The translations under genes and the position numbers were made by a program. A DNA stretch of 64,000 nucleotides from Flavobacterium sp. ASV13 (lineage in GTDB: Bacteria; Bacteroidota; Bacteroidia; Flavobacteriales; Flavobacteriaceae), in contig NZ_JQJY01000008.1 of the NCBI RefSeq assembly GCF_000745775.1, forward strand, positions 347,056 through 411,055. Direction: 5' to 3'. Each line of letters starts with the position of its first letter. Position 1 is the stretch's first letter. Of the stretch, positions 18,588 through 27,990 are shown piece by piece. Below the pieces are notes generated by a model. That model ran no database searches, had not been told where the DNA came from, and worked only from the letters and a program-made list of their open reading frames with translations.

Positions 18588-20579
18588 ATGAAACATTTAA
18601 AGAGAGTTTATTGGTGTTTGGGCATTTGTGCAGCAAGTTTTTCATTTGTTGCCAATGCCCAAAATATAAATATAAAAGAAGGCTGGAAGTTCCGTGAAAC
18701 GAAAACCGAAAAATGGTTTCCAGCTACAGTTCCCGGCGAAGTCCATACTGATTTGTTGAATAACAAAACAATTCCGGATCCATTTTATAGAGACAATGAA
18801 AAGAAACTGGTTTGGATTGAGAAAAAAGATTGGGAATACAAAACCACTTTTCAGGTTTCGCCAACACTTTTAAAAAAGAAAAATGCCGAATTAGTTTTCG
18901 ACGGATTAGATACATACGCAACGGTTTATCTGAACAATAAAGAAGTTTTAAAAGCAGATAATATGTTTCGTCAATGGCGAGTTGATGTTAAAAAGCTTTT
19001 GAAATCGGGAAACAATGATTTGGTTGTCGTATTTAAATCGGCACAAAATGTTGTGGATTCTTTGGCAAAAAAAGATCTTCCTTTTGTAATTCCGGACAAT
19101 CCTCGTGCTTATGTACGTAAAGCGCAATATCATTTCGGATGGGATTGGGGACCAAAATTCACCACTTGCGGTATTTGGAAAACACCTCGTTTAGAAGTTT
19201 ATGACGAAAAAGCGCCAGAGAAACCCTATGTCCTGGATCGCAAAATAGAATTAGTGCAACAGCCGGATAATCTCGGGAAAACTTTCTTTTTTAAAATTGA
19301 TGGAAAGCCAGTTTATATGAAAGGCGCCAATTATATTCCGTCAGATGCTTTTCTTTCAAGAGTAACCAAAAAGGAATATGAAAAAGTAATTGGAATGGCT
19401 AAAGATGCCAATATGAATATGCTTCGTGTTTGGGGAGGCGGTATTTATGAAGATGATTATTTCTACGATTTATGTGATAAAAACGGAATTTACATTTGGC
19501 AGGATTTTATGTTCGCCGGAACAATGGTACCGGGAGATGATGCCTTTTTTGACAATGTAAAAAAAGAAGTACAGTATCAGGTAAAGCGTCTTCGTCATCA
19601 TAAAAGTATTGTTTTGTGGTGTGGTAACAATGAAGCCGATGAAGCTTTTAAAAACTGGGGATGGCAAAAAAGCATGAACATGTCTAAACAAGATTCGACT
19701 CGTTTATGGAAAGATTATGTTCGTTTGTTTCAGGACAGTATTCCAAAATGGGTGAAAGAAGTAGATACTAAACGTCCGTATATAAGTTCTTCGCCACGAT
19801 TTCACTGGTCAAGACCTGAAAGTCTAACAGAAGGCGACAGCCACTATTGGGGAACTTGGTGGGGATTAGAAGATGTAGAAGCAGTTCAGAAAAAAACAGG
19901 CCGTTTTGTGAGCGAATATGGAATGCAGGCAATGCCAAATTATTCTTCAATGGAAAGAATTACGTTGCCAGAAGACCGATATTTATATTCAGATATTTTA
20001 GAAGCGCATCAAAAAGCAGGTAAAGGATTCATGAAATTAGATTCGTATTTGAATCGATATTTTATAAATGAGACAAAACTTAAGAAAATGAGTGTTGAGG
20101 ATTATACATACCTCACACAATGTCTGCAATATTATTCGCTGAAGAATATTATCGGAATTCATCGTTCAAAAGCGCCTTATAATATGGGAACTTTAGTTTG
20201 GCAGTTAAACGATTGCTGGCCGGTAGCAAGCTGGAGCGTAACCGATTATTACGATCGTCAGCCAAAAGCCGCTTGGTACGCCATGAAAGAAGCCTACAGA
20301 GATGATAAAACGCCAGAAATAGATTTAACCCGCCCGATTGATTTAAAATTGGAAGACCCAAAAATCACTTGGGAAATAAAAGGAAATAAAGTAGTTTTAA
20401 AAGCATCAAAGTTGGCTAAATATGTAAATGTTTCCATAAAAGGCTATACAGGAAAATGGAGCGATAATTATTTCGATTTAAAACCTGGAGAAGAAAAAAC
20501 AATCTCTTTTGAGGGAAAAATCGAAAAACCAGTTTTGAAGGTTTATTCGCTTTATGAGGTTTTAAAAAGATACAACTAA
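18588..20579 (+). CDS. Glycoside hydrolase family 2, beta-mannosidase-like, apparently lacking Ig-like domains
   Basis: The product has 663 residues with a signal peptide ending at ANAQ. It has an N-terminal jelly-roll (about 25-210, with DGLDTYATVYLN and GWDWGPKFTTCGIW) and a TIM barrel starting near GKPVYMKGANYIPSD. The acid/base Glu lies in WCGNNEADE and the nucleophile Glu in FVSEYGMQAMP. The W-x-W-D-W-G-P signature marks beta-mannosidases, which remove the beta-1,4-mannose of the N-glycan core or of mannan. Family members usually have about 820-870 residues. Here only about 20 residues (YDEKAPEKPYVLDRKIELVQ) separate jelly-roll and barrel, and the C-terminal part is also short, so the Ig-like domains seem to be missing. 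Both catalytic residues are kept. Confidence 0.9.
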   Translation: MKHLKRVYWCLGICAASFSFVANAQNINIKEGWKFRETKTEKWFPATVPGEVHTDLLNNKTIPDPFYRDNEKKLVWIEKKDWEYKTTFQVSPTLLKKKNAELVFDGLDTYATVYLNNKEVLKADNMFRQWRVDVKKLLKSGNNDLVVVFKSAQNVVDSLAKKDLPFVIPDNPRAYVRKAQYHFGWDWGPKFTTCGIWKTPRLEVYDEKAPEKPYVLDRKIELVQQPDNLGKTFFFKIDGKPVYMKGANYIPSDAFLSRVTKKEYEKVIGMAKDANMNMLRVWGGGIYEDDYFYDLCDKNGIYIWQDFMFAGTMVPGDDAFFDNVKKEVQYQVKRLRHHKSIVLWCGNNEADEAFKNWGWQKSMNMSKQDSTRLWKDYVRLFQDSIPKWVKEVDTKRPYISSSPRFHWSRPESLTEGDSHYWGTWWGLEDVEAVQKKTGRFVSEYGMQAMPNYSSMERITLPEDRYLYSDILEAHQKAGKGFMKLDSYLNRYFINETKLKKMSVEDYTYLTQCLQYYSLKNIIGIHRSKAPYNMGTLVWQLNDCWPVASWSVTDYYDRQPKAAWYAMKEAYRDDKTPEIDLTRPIDLKLEDPKITWEIKGNKVVLKASKLAKYVNVSIKGYTGKWSDNYFDLKPGEEKTISFEGKIEKPVLKVYSLYEVLKRYN

Positions 20580-20583
20580 AAAA

Positions 20584-20760
20584 AGGTGCTAAGGTTCTAA
20601 GTTACTGAGGTTCTAAGGTTTTTGAGAAAGAGACAAAGAGACAAAGGCTTTCCGTAGAGACGCACAGTAGTGCGTCTCCTCAAAGTTTTAAAGTTCTAAA
20701 ATAAAAAAATACCAGCGTAAATCAGTTCAATCCGTTTCATCCGTGGCCAATTACGCAAGT
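20584..20760. repeat. Intergenic repeat cluster with a perfect 9-bp hairpin at 20657-20678
   Basis: The 195-bp gap holds three kinds of repeat-like sequence. TAAGGTTCTAAG-type units (about 20589-20620) occur as imperfect direct repeats. A palindrome GAGACGCAC (20657-20665) / GTGCGTCTC (20670-20678) has loop AGTA. A stretch near 20720-20755 (CAATCCGTTTCATCCGTGG) resembles repeats that I recall between flavobacterial genes. None encodes a protein. They look like dispersed noncoding repeats; no database was searched. Confidence 0.6.
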
Positions 20761-20774
20761 CAAATAAAAATAAT

Positions 20775-23051
20775 ATGATTACAAAATATACCAAAATAGC
20801 TTTTAGCGGTTTTTTAGCTTTAAATCTATTTTTTGCTAATCCTGCAATTTCACAGGAAAAGAAAGCAAAACAAGCAATTCCGGATTATACAAAATATGTA
20901 AATCCATTGATTGGATCAGCAGGTCATGGCCACGTTTTTGTTGGAGCCAATGTTCCTTTTGGAGCCGTTCAATTGGGGCCTGTGAATATTTTTGAAGGCT
21001 GGGACTGGTGCAGTGGTTATAATTATGTTAGCAATACCATTTTAGGTTTTACACATACACATTTAAGCGGAACTGGTATTGGCGATTTGAACGATATTTT
21101 AATTCTTCCAGTTTCGGGAAAAGTGCCTTTGTTTAAAGGAACAAAAGAAGATATGACAAATGGTTATGGTTCTTATTTTTCACATGAAAACGAAGTAAGC
21201 AAACCAGGATATTACAGTGTTTTATTGGATAAATATAAAATCAAAGCCGAATTAACTGCAAGCGAAAGGGTTGGTTTTCATAAATACACTTTTAATTCTG
21301 CCAATGATAATCACGTTTTAGTAGACCTTGCTGACGGAATTGGCTGGGACAAACCTATAAAAACCTTCATCAAAAAGATAAATGAAACAACACTTGCAGG
21401 TTATCGTTTCTCTGCTGGATGGGCAACAGATCAGCGCGTTTATTTTACAATGGAATTCTCTGAACCAATTTCGAATTTAGCTTTATACGATGATAAAGCA
21501 GCTGTAAATGGAAATGAAGGCGAAGGTTTGAAAATGAAAGCAGTTTTGGATTTTACAACTTTGAAAAACAAACAAGTTTTAGTAAAAGTTGGAATTTCTC
21601 CAGTAAGTGCTGAAAACGCTGCTGCAAATATAAAAGCAGAAATTCCGAATTGGGATTTTGATCAAACGGTTAAAACAGCTTCTTCAAAATGGAACGCCGA
21701 ATTAAATAAAATCCAGATTACAGGAAATGATAAAACAATGAAAGTTTTTTATACTTCATTATATCACACCATGTTTGCGCCTTCCATTTTTAATGATGCC
21801 AACGGAGATTATAGAGGAACGGATAAAAAAGTGTACGAAAAAGCAAATTTCACCAACTACACAACTTTCTCACTTTGGGATACTTACCGCGGACTTCATC
21901 CATTATATACAATAACACAGCCAGATAAAATTAATGATATTGTAAAATCATTTTTGGCAATTTACCAACAACAGGGTAGATTACCGGTTTGGCATTTGAT
22001 GGGCAACGAAACCAATACAATGAATGGAAATCATTCGATTGCTGTAATTGCTGATGCGTACTTAAAAGGATATCGCGATTATGATGTAGCATTGGCTTAT
22101 GAAGCAATGAAAAAAACAGCCATGCAAACGCGTGACGGAATGGATTACGTTCAAAAACTGCAATATATTCCTGCCGATAAAATGCTGGAAACCGTTGGAA
22201 ATGCTTTAGAATATGCCATCGATGATTATTGTATTGCACAAATGGCAAAGGCTTTAAACAAAACAGAAGATTATGATTACTTCACAAAAAGAGCCAATTT
22301 GTACAAATTGTATTTTGATAAAGAAACCACTTTTATGCGCGGTAAATTGACTGATGGAAATTGGAGAACACCATTCAATCCGCTTTCATCAGCGCATCGT
22401 AAAGATGATTATGTTGAAGGAAATGCGTGGCAATATACTTGGCTTGTTCCTCAGGATCCTTATGGTTTAATTGATTTATTTGGAAGTGAAAGTAAATTTT
22501 TGGCTAAATTAGATTCGCTTTTTCAAATTACAGATAAAGTAGAAGGAGAAGAAATTTCACCAGATATCAGCGGTTTAATTGGACAATACGCGCAAGGAAA
22601 TGAGCCAAATCATCATATTCCGTATTTGTATGCCTTTGCCGGACAGCCTTGGAAAACAGCGAAATTAATTCGTGAAATCGATGATAAATTCTACTCAACA
22701 AAACCTGACGGATTATGTGGTAATGAAGATTTAGGACAAATGTCGGCTTGGTATGTTTTATCTTCAATGGGGTTTTATTCGGTTAATCCTGCAAATGGAG
22801 TTTACGTTTTAGGAAGCCCGCTTGTAAATTCGGCAGTAATTCATCATAAAAAGGGAATTTCATTTTTAATAAAAGCAATTGATAATAGTGCAACGAATAT
22901 TTATATTCAAAAAGCGGAATACAACGGAAAACCTTATACAAAATCATATATCACGCAAGAAATGATTGTAAAAGGAGGAGAGCTGAAATTGTTTATGGGA
23001 AGTAAACCATCAGCAACTTTTGGAGTAAAAAAATCAGACAGACCGATTTAA
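20775..23051 (+). CDS. Glycoside hydrolase family 92, exo-alpha-mannosidase (complete catalytic set)
   Basis: The product has 758 residues, with a signal peptide ending near ISQ. GH92 enzymes are calcium-dependent inverting exo-alpha-mannosidases. The N-terminal sandwich includes VNPLIGSAGHGHVFVGA and FTHTHLSGTGIGD, and the (alpha/alpha)6 catalytic domain includes SLWDTYRGLHPLYT. The family motif GNEPNHHIPYLY holds Glu610, the expected general acid, and GNEDLGQMSAWY holds the Asp of the base region. The Glu and His-His pattern is that of ordinary alpha-1,2/1,3-mannosidases. A second GH92 gene follows 89 bp downstream and differs exactly at this Glu. Together with GH125 and beta-mannosidase it would take apart a mannose-rich glycan. 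Confidence 0.95.
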   Translation: MITKYTKIAFSGFLALNLFFANPAISQEKKAKQAIPDYTKYVNPLIGSAGHGHVFVGANVPFGAVQLGPVNIFEGWDWCSGYNYVSNTILGFTHTHLSGTGIGDLNDILILPVSGKVPLFKGTKEDMTNGYGSYFSHENEVSKPGYYSVLLDKYKIKAELTASERVGFHKYTFNSANDNHVLVDLADGIGWDKPIKTFIKKINETTLAGYRFSAGWATDQRVYFTMEFSEPISNLALYDDKAAVNGNEGEGLKMKAVLDFTTLKNKQVLVKVGISPVSAENAAANIKAEIPNWDFDQTVKTASSKWNAELNKIQITGNDKTMKVFYTSLYHTMFAPSIFNDANGDYRGTDKKVYEKANFTNYTTFSLWDTYRGLHPLYTITQPDKINDIVKSFLAIYQQQGRLPVWHLMGNETNTMNGNHSIAVIADAYLKGYRDYDVALAYEAMKKTAMQTRDGMDYVQKLQYIPADKMLETVGNALEYAIDDYCIAQMAKALNKTEDYDYFTKRANLYKLYFDKETTFMRGKLTDGNWRTPFNPLSSAHRKDDYVEGNAWQYTWLVPQDPYGLIDLFGSESKFLAKLDSLFQITDKVEGEEISPDISGLIGQYAQGNEPNHHIPYLYAFAGQPWKTAKLIREIDDKFYSTKPDGLCGNEDLGQMSAWYVLSSMGFYSVNPANGVYVLGSPLVNSAVIHHKKGISFLIKAIDNSATNIYIQKAEYNGKPYTKSYITQEMIVKGGELKLFMGSKPSATFGVKKSDRPI

Positions 23052-23140
23052 AGCGTTTTCAGTCTTCCAAGGTTTTAAAAGCCTTGTAGATGTTTTTGAA
23101 AGTTTGAGTTTAGAATGGAATAAGAATAATTTATAATAAT

Positions 23141-25423
23141 ATGAAACTAAAGAGTTTAATTTTTTTAGGAGTATTACAAAGCTGCATTTTTCTTAATGCA
23201 CAAGTAAAAACCGTTGATCCTGCAGAATATGTAAATCCGTTAATGGGAACACAATCGTTACATAGTCTTTCTAATGGAAATACGTATCCAGCGATTTGCA
23301 GACCTTGGGGAATGAATTTCTGGACACCACAAACCGGAAAAATGGGTGACGGATGGGCTTATATTTATACAGCCGAAAAAATTAGAGGATTTAAACAAAC
23401 CCATCAGCCTTCACCTTGGATGAATGATTACGGTCAATTTTCGATTATGCCTGTTACGGGTAAATTGGCTTTCGCGGAAGCGGATAGAGCAAGCTGGTTC
23501 AGTCATAAAGCCGAGGTTTCAAAACCGTATTATTATAGTGTATATCTGGCTGATTATGATGTTACAACAGAAATTACAGCAACTGAAAGAGCAGCGCATT
23601 TTCAGATTACTTTTCCAGAAAATGAACAATCTTCAATTGTTGTAGATGCTTTTGATAAAGGTTCATATATCAAAATTATTCCTTCAGAAAATAAAATTAT
23701 CGGTTACACAACACGCAATAGTGGAGGCGTTCCAACTAATTTTAAAAACTATTTTGTATTGGTTTTTGACAAACCTTTTGCAACAAATTCGACTTGGAAT
23801 GACAAAGGTTTAGAAAAAGACAAACTGGAATTGCAAGATAATCACGCAGGAGCAGTTGTAGGTTTTAAAACTAAAAAAGGAGAAATTGTCAACGTAAAAG
23901 TGGCTTCCTCTTTTATAAGTCCGGAACAAGCAGAACTTAATTTAAAAGAATTAGGAAATGCTTCTTTTAATGAAACTGTTGAGGCTTCTAAAAATGAATG
24001 GAATAAAGTTTTAGGAAAAATAACTGTCGAAAGCAACGACGCGGATCAATTAAAAACTTTTTATTCTTGTTTGTACCGTGCAACTTGTTTTCCTCAAAAG
24101 CAATATGAAATAAATGCAAAAGGAGAAACAGTTCATTACAGTCCGTACAACGGAAATGTTGTGCCAGGTTACATGTATGCAGGAACTGGTTTTTGGGATA
24201 CTTTCCGAGCGTTATATCCGCTATTGAATTTGGTTTATCCTTCAATAAATAAAGAAATGCAGGAAGGTTTGATCAATGATTATAAAGAAGGCGGGTTTTT
24301 ACCAGAATGGTCAAGTCCAGGTTTCAGAAATGTAATGGTTGGGAATAATTCGGCTTCTGTAGTTTCTGAGGCTTACATTAAAGGATTACGCGGTTACGAC
24401 ATTAATACTTTGTATGAAGCTTTAGTTCACGGAGCAAATAATGAAGGACCTTTAGAAGCGGTTGGAAGAAAAGGAGTTTCGTATTACAATACACTTGGTT
24501 ACGTTCCTTATGATGTGAAAATTAACGAAAATGCAGCAAGAACTCTTGAATATGCTTACGATGATTTTGCAATTTGGAAATTGGCGAAAGCCTTAAATCG
24601 TCCGAAAAAAGAAATCAGTTTATTCGAGAAACGAATGATGAATTATAAAAACTTATATAATCCGTCAATCGGTTGGATGAGTGGCAGGAATAAGGACGGA
24701 AGTTTCCCTACTAATTTTAATCCGCTAAAGTGGGGAGATGCTTTTACAGAAGGAAATGCATTGCATTACAGTTGGAGTGTTTTTCATGATGTTCAAGGTT
24801 TGATTGATTTAATGGGTGGACAGAAAAAATTCACAGAAAAATTAGATGCTGTTTTTACAACGCCTCCGGTTTTTGATGATAGTTATTATGGATCAGTTAT
24901 TCATGAAATCCGCGAAATGCAGATTATGAATATGGGGCAATATGCACATGGAAATCAGCCAATTCAGCACATGATTTATTTGTATAATTATGCAGGACAA
25001 CCTTGGAAAACGCAATATTGGTCAAGAGAAGTAATAAATCGTTTGTATAAGCCAACTCCAGACGGTTATTGTGGTGATGAAGATAACGGTCAGACTTCAG
25101 CTTGGTATATTTTCTCAGCAATGGGGTTTTATCCGGTTTGTCCAGCAACAGACGAATATGTTTTGGGAGCACCGTTATTTAAAAAACTGACTTTGAATTT
25201 AGAAAACGGAAAACAGCTTATTATCAACGCTTCAAAAAATTCAGAAACCAATAAATATGTAAATGATTTAAAATGGAACAACGCTTCTTATTCAAAAAAT
25301 TATATCAATCATTTTGATGTTTTAAAAGGAGGCGAATTAAATTTTGATATGTCGGCAGAACCTAATTTACAAAGAGGAACTTCTAAAGACGCTTTTCCAT
25401 ATTCTTATTCAAATTCAAAATAA
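23141..25423 (+). CDS. Glycoside hydrolase family 92 variant with Gln in place of the catalytic acid
   Basis: The product has 760 residues, with a signal peptide ending at NAQ. It is clearly GH92 (VNPLMGTQS near the start, GTGFWDTFRALYPLL, GDEDNGQTSAWYIFSAMGFYPV). The motif that reads GNEPxHH in standard members is GNQPIQHM here, so Glu is replaced by Gln606 and the first His is also changed. The base Asp region is intact. As I recall, a GH92 enzyme that removes mannose from mannose-phosphate-mannose caps carries the same Glu-to-Gln change, since phosphate needs no acid help to leave. This protein may therefore act on phosphomannan, but this is inference from one motif. The GH125 gene starts 4 bp after its stop. 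Confidence 0.93.
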   Translation: MKLKSLIFLGVLQSCIFLNAQVKTVDPAEYVNPLMGTQSLHSLSNGNTYPAICRPWGMNFWTPQTGKMGDGWAYIYTAEKIRGFKQTHQPSPWMNDYGQFSIMPVTGKLAFAEADRASWFSHKAEVSKPYYYSVYLADYDVTTEITATERAAHFQITFPENEQSSIVVDAFDKGSYIKIIPSENKIIGYTTRNSGGVPTNFKNYFVLVFDKPFATNSTWNDKGLEKDKLELQDNHAGAVVGFKTKKGEIVNVKVASSFISPEQAELNLKELGNASFNETVEASKNEWNKVLGKITVESNDADQLKTFYSCLYRATCFPQKQYEINAKGETVHYSPYNGNVVPGYMYAGTGFWDTFRALYPLLNLVYPSINKEMQEGLINDYKEGGFLPEWSSPGFRNVMVGNNSASVVSEAYIKGLRGYDINTLYEALVHGANNEGPLEAVGRKGVSYYNTLGYVPYDVKINENAARTLEYAYDDFAIWKLAKALNRPKKEISLFEKRMMNYKNLYNPSIGWMSGRNKDGSFPTNFNPLKWGDAFTEGNALHYSWSVFHDVQGLIDLMGGQKKFTEKLDAVFTTPPVFDDSYYGSVIHEIREMQIMNMGQYAHGNQPIQHMIYLYNYAGQPWKTQYWSREVINRLYKPTPDGYCGDEDNGQTSAWYIFSAMGFYPVCPATDEYVLGAPLFKKLTLNLENGKQLIINASKNSETNKYVNDLKWNNASYSKNYINHFDVLKGGELNFDMSAEPNLQRGTSKDAFPYSYSNSK

Positions 25424-25427
25424 TACT

Positions 25428-26888
25428 ATGCAATCACGTAGAAAATTTATAAAAAATACAGGCATTTTTTCAGCAGGATTATTAGCGCTTCAAACGGATG
25501 TGTTTGCAATGAATTCAGACAGCTTTAATTTTGCACTTAAAGATTTTATCAGCAAAAGACCGCCATTAGCAGAAAGAAAATTTACAAGTCCAGCTATTGA
25601 AGCAGCGATTGTGCGAATCAAAAAACAAATTGTAAATCCAGAATTAGCATGGCTGTTTGAAAACTGTTTTCCAAATACATTAGACACGACAGTTGATTTT
25701 GAAATCATCGACGGAAAACCCGATACTTATGTAATTACGGGAGATATTGATGCTATGTGGCTTCGCGACAGTACAGCGCAAATTTGGCCTTATATTCCGT
25801 TTGTAAAAGAGGATAAAAAATTAGCTGAATTGGTAAAAGGTGTAATCAACCGCCAGACAAAATGTATTTTGTTAGATCCTTACGCGAATGCTTTTTATAA
25901 AGATTTTAATCAGGTAAGCGAATGGAAAAATGATATGACCAAAATGCAGCCTGGTATTCACGAACGTAAATGGGAAATTGACAGCTTGTGTTATCCTATA
26001 AGACTTGCTCATGGTTATTGGAAAGAAACTGGAGATATAAGCCTATTTGATAAGAAATGGAAAGAAGCAATGCTTTTAGTATTGCAGACTTTTAAAGAAC
26101 AACAAAGATGGCATGATAAAGGCCCTTACAATTTTCAGAGAGTAACAGCTTGGGCGACAGACGGAGTGCCGTTAAGCGGTTACGGGTATCCTGTAAAACC
26201 TTGCGGATTAATTGTTTCTACATTTAGACCAAGTGACGATAGTACTTTATTTGGGTATTTGATTCCAAGCAATATGTTTGCGATTGAAGTTTTGGGTTAT
26301 TTGATCGAAATTTTCTCTTTACCGGCTATGTTGGACAAAGATTTGGTTGCCAAAGCCACAGAATTAAGAAATCAAGTTCAAAAAGGTTTAGAAGAAAACG
26401 GAATTATCGAGCATCCAAAATTCGGAAAAATCATTGCTTTTGAAGTAAACGGATACGGCAGTTTTCATATGATGGATGATGCTAATGTTCCGTCATTATT
26501 ATCGCTTCCATATTTAGGGGCGATTAAACCTGACAGTCCGTTGTATTTGAATACACGAAAAGTAGTGCTTTCAGAAAACAATCCTTTTTTCTACAAAGGA
26601 AAAGCGGGTGAAGGAATCGGCGGTCCACACACGGGTGCCGATACAATTTGGCCAATGAGTATTGTTTTGAGAGCGATTACAAGTGTTGACGAAAAAGAAA
26701 TTAAAGCCTGCATTGGCAATTTGATCAAAACAAATGCTGATACTGGTTTTATGCACGAATCGTTTCATAAAGACGATGTAGCAAAATTTACCCGAAAATG
26801 GTTCGCCTGGGCAAATACACTTTTCGGAGAAATGATTGTTCACACGAGCATCAAATATCCACAGATTTTAAAAGAAAAATACATCTAA
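25428..26888 (+). CDS. Glycoside hydrolase family 125, exo-alpha-1,6-mannosidase-like, Tat signal
   Basis: The product has 486 residues from ATG at 25428. An in-frame start at 25344 is rejected because it overlaps the GH92 gene and would bury the signal. The N-terminus SRRKFIKNTG followed by a hydrophobic segment is a twin-arginine signal, so the protein is exported folded. The GH125 (PF06824-like) motifs GDIDAMWLRDSTAQIWPYIPF, HERKWEIDSLCYP, ATDGVPLSGYGYP and GPHTGADTIWPMSI are clear. Known members release non-reducing alpha-1,6-mannose, the branch that GH92 enzymes usually leave. It lies 4 bp after the second GH92 gene, so translation is probably coupled. Confidence 0.93.
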   Translation: MQSRRKFIKNTGIFSAGLLALQTDVFAMNSDSFNFALKDFISKRPPLAERKFTSPAIEAAIVRIKKQIVNPELAWLFENCFPNTLDTTVDFEIIDGKPDTYVITGDIDAMWLRDSTAQIWPYIPFVKEDKKLAELVKGVINRQTKCILLDPYANAFYKDFNQVSEWKNDMTKMQPGIHERKWEIDSLCYPIRLAHGYWKETGDISLFDKKWKEAMLLVLQTFKEQQRWHDKGPYNFQRVTAWATDGVPLSGYGYPVKPCGLIVSTFRPSDDSTLFGYLIPSNMFAIEVLGYLIEIFSLPAMLDKDLVAKATELRNQVQKGLEENGIIEHPKFGKIIAFEVNGYGSFHMMDDANVPSLLSLPYLGAIKPDSPLYLNTRKVVLSENNPFFYKGKAGEGIGGPHTGADTIWPMSIVLRAITSVDEKEIKACIGNLIKTNADTGFMHESFHKDDVAKFTRKWFAWANTLFGEMIVHTSIKYPQILKEKYI

Positions 26889-27030
26889 AATTTTCCTTTA
26901 ATCAGAAATAGAATAAGTTAATAAATCAGTTGTAGTTATAGTTTCAATATTATAATGAAGGAATTTTTATGCCGTAAATGAAAATTGAAAAGCTAAAACT
27001 GAATTTCAAAAATAAGATAAAATAGAAGAA

Positions 27031-27933
27031 ATGAATAAAGAATATGCCGTTGGAATTGATATTGGAGGAACGCACATTACCGCTGCAATCATTGATATTG
27101 TAAATATGAAAGTGATTGATTTTTCAGTGCAAAAAGAATCTTTCGATTCTAATTTGCCTGTGAATGAGGTAATGTCAATATGGGAAAAAGTAATCCGGAC
27201 TTCGGTTGAAAATTCAAAAGTAGAAGCAATTAATGGACTTGCAGTTTGTATGCCTGGTCCGTTTGATTATACTAACGGACTTTGCTGGATCAAAGACCAG
27301 TCAAAATACGAACATTTTTATGGTTTGAATGTGCGTTATTTATTTCAGGGAACATTAAACTTATCAAGCGAATTTCCAATTCTTTTTGAAAATGATGCGG
27401 TTTGTTTTGGAAAAGGAGAAGTTTTTAAAAATGCCGAAAATTTATCTAAAAAAGTGATGGCAGTGACACTTGGTACTGGACTTGGAGCTTGTTTTATTGA
27501 TAAAGGAATTTCAATTTCATCGGGAGAATCAGTTCCTCAAGATGGAGAAATTTGGAATCTTCCTTTTAATGATGGAATGGCTGAAGATTATGTTTCTGCA
27601 AGAGGTCTTTTGGCCAATTACAAAACTTTGGCAGGAAAAGAAAGCAACAGTGGATTAGAACTCTACAATCTTGCTTTGAATGGTGATGAAATCGCAAAAA
27701 AAGTTTTTGAAGAAATGGGAGAGAATCTGGCAGCAGTTGTAATTCCATGGTTGAAGAAATTTGGCGCGGATGAATTTATTATTGGTGGAAAAATTGCTAA
27801 TGCGAGTCAATTTTTTCTTTCAGCTTTCAATAAAAAAATAAATGAAAGCGGAATCGAAATTGGTGTTTCTATTTCTACTGATAACGAAATTGCAGCTTTA
27901 TTAGGTGCTTCAAGTATGTTTTATAAAGGATAG
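27031..27933 (+). CDS. ROK family sugar kinase
   Basis: The product has 300 residues and is cytosolic. The N-terminal phosphate-binding motif VGIDIGGTHITAAII, the second block VCMPGPFDYTNG, the catalytic Asp region FENDAVCFGKGE and the glycine-rich VTLGTGLGACF are all present. The zinc-binding CxCGxxGCxE signature found in many ROK kinases is missing; the equivalent part reads NLPFNDGMAEDYVSARGL. ROK proteins phosphorylate hexoses or N-acetylhexosamines. In this locus mannose or GlcNAc is the likely substrate, which would supply mannose 6-phosphate for manA. There is no helix-turn-helix, so it is a kinase, not a ROK repressor. It lies 142 bp after GH125. Confidence 0.88.
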   Translation: MNKEYAVGIDIGGTHITAAIIDIVNMKVIDFSVQKESFDSNLPVNEVMSIWEKVIRTSVENSKVEAINGLAVCMPGPFDYTNGLCWIKDQSKYEHFYGLNVRYLFQGTLNLSSEFPILFENDAVCFGKGEVFKNAENLSKKVMAVTLGTGLGACFIDKGISISSGESVPQDGEIWNLPFNDGMAEDYVSARGLLANYKTLAGKESNSGLELYNLALNGDEIAKKVFEEMGENLAAVVIPWLKKFGADEFIIGGKIANASQFFLSAFNKKINESGIEIGVSISTDNEIAALLGASSMFYKG

Positions 27934-27990
27934 ATTTTATAAATTTACAGTTAAGAAAACCTTATTCCCCCAAGTTTTAAAATACAAGTC

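Noticed and set aside
25344..25427. Upstream start for the GH125 gene
   Set aside because: It would overlap the GH92 gene by 80 bp and place 28 residues before the Tat signal; ATG at 25428 fits better.
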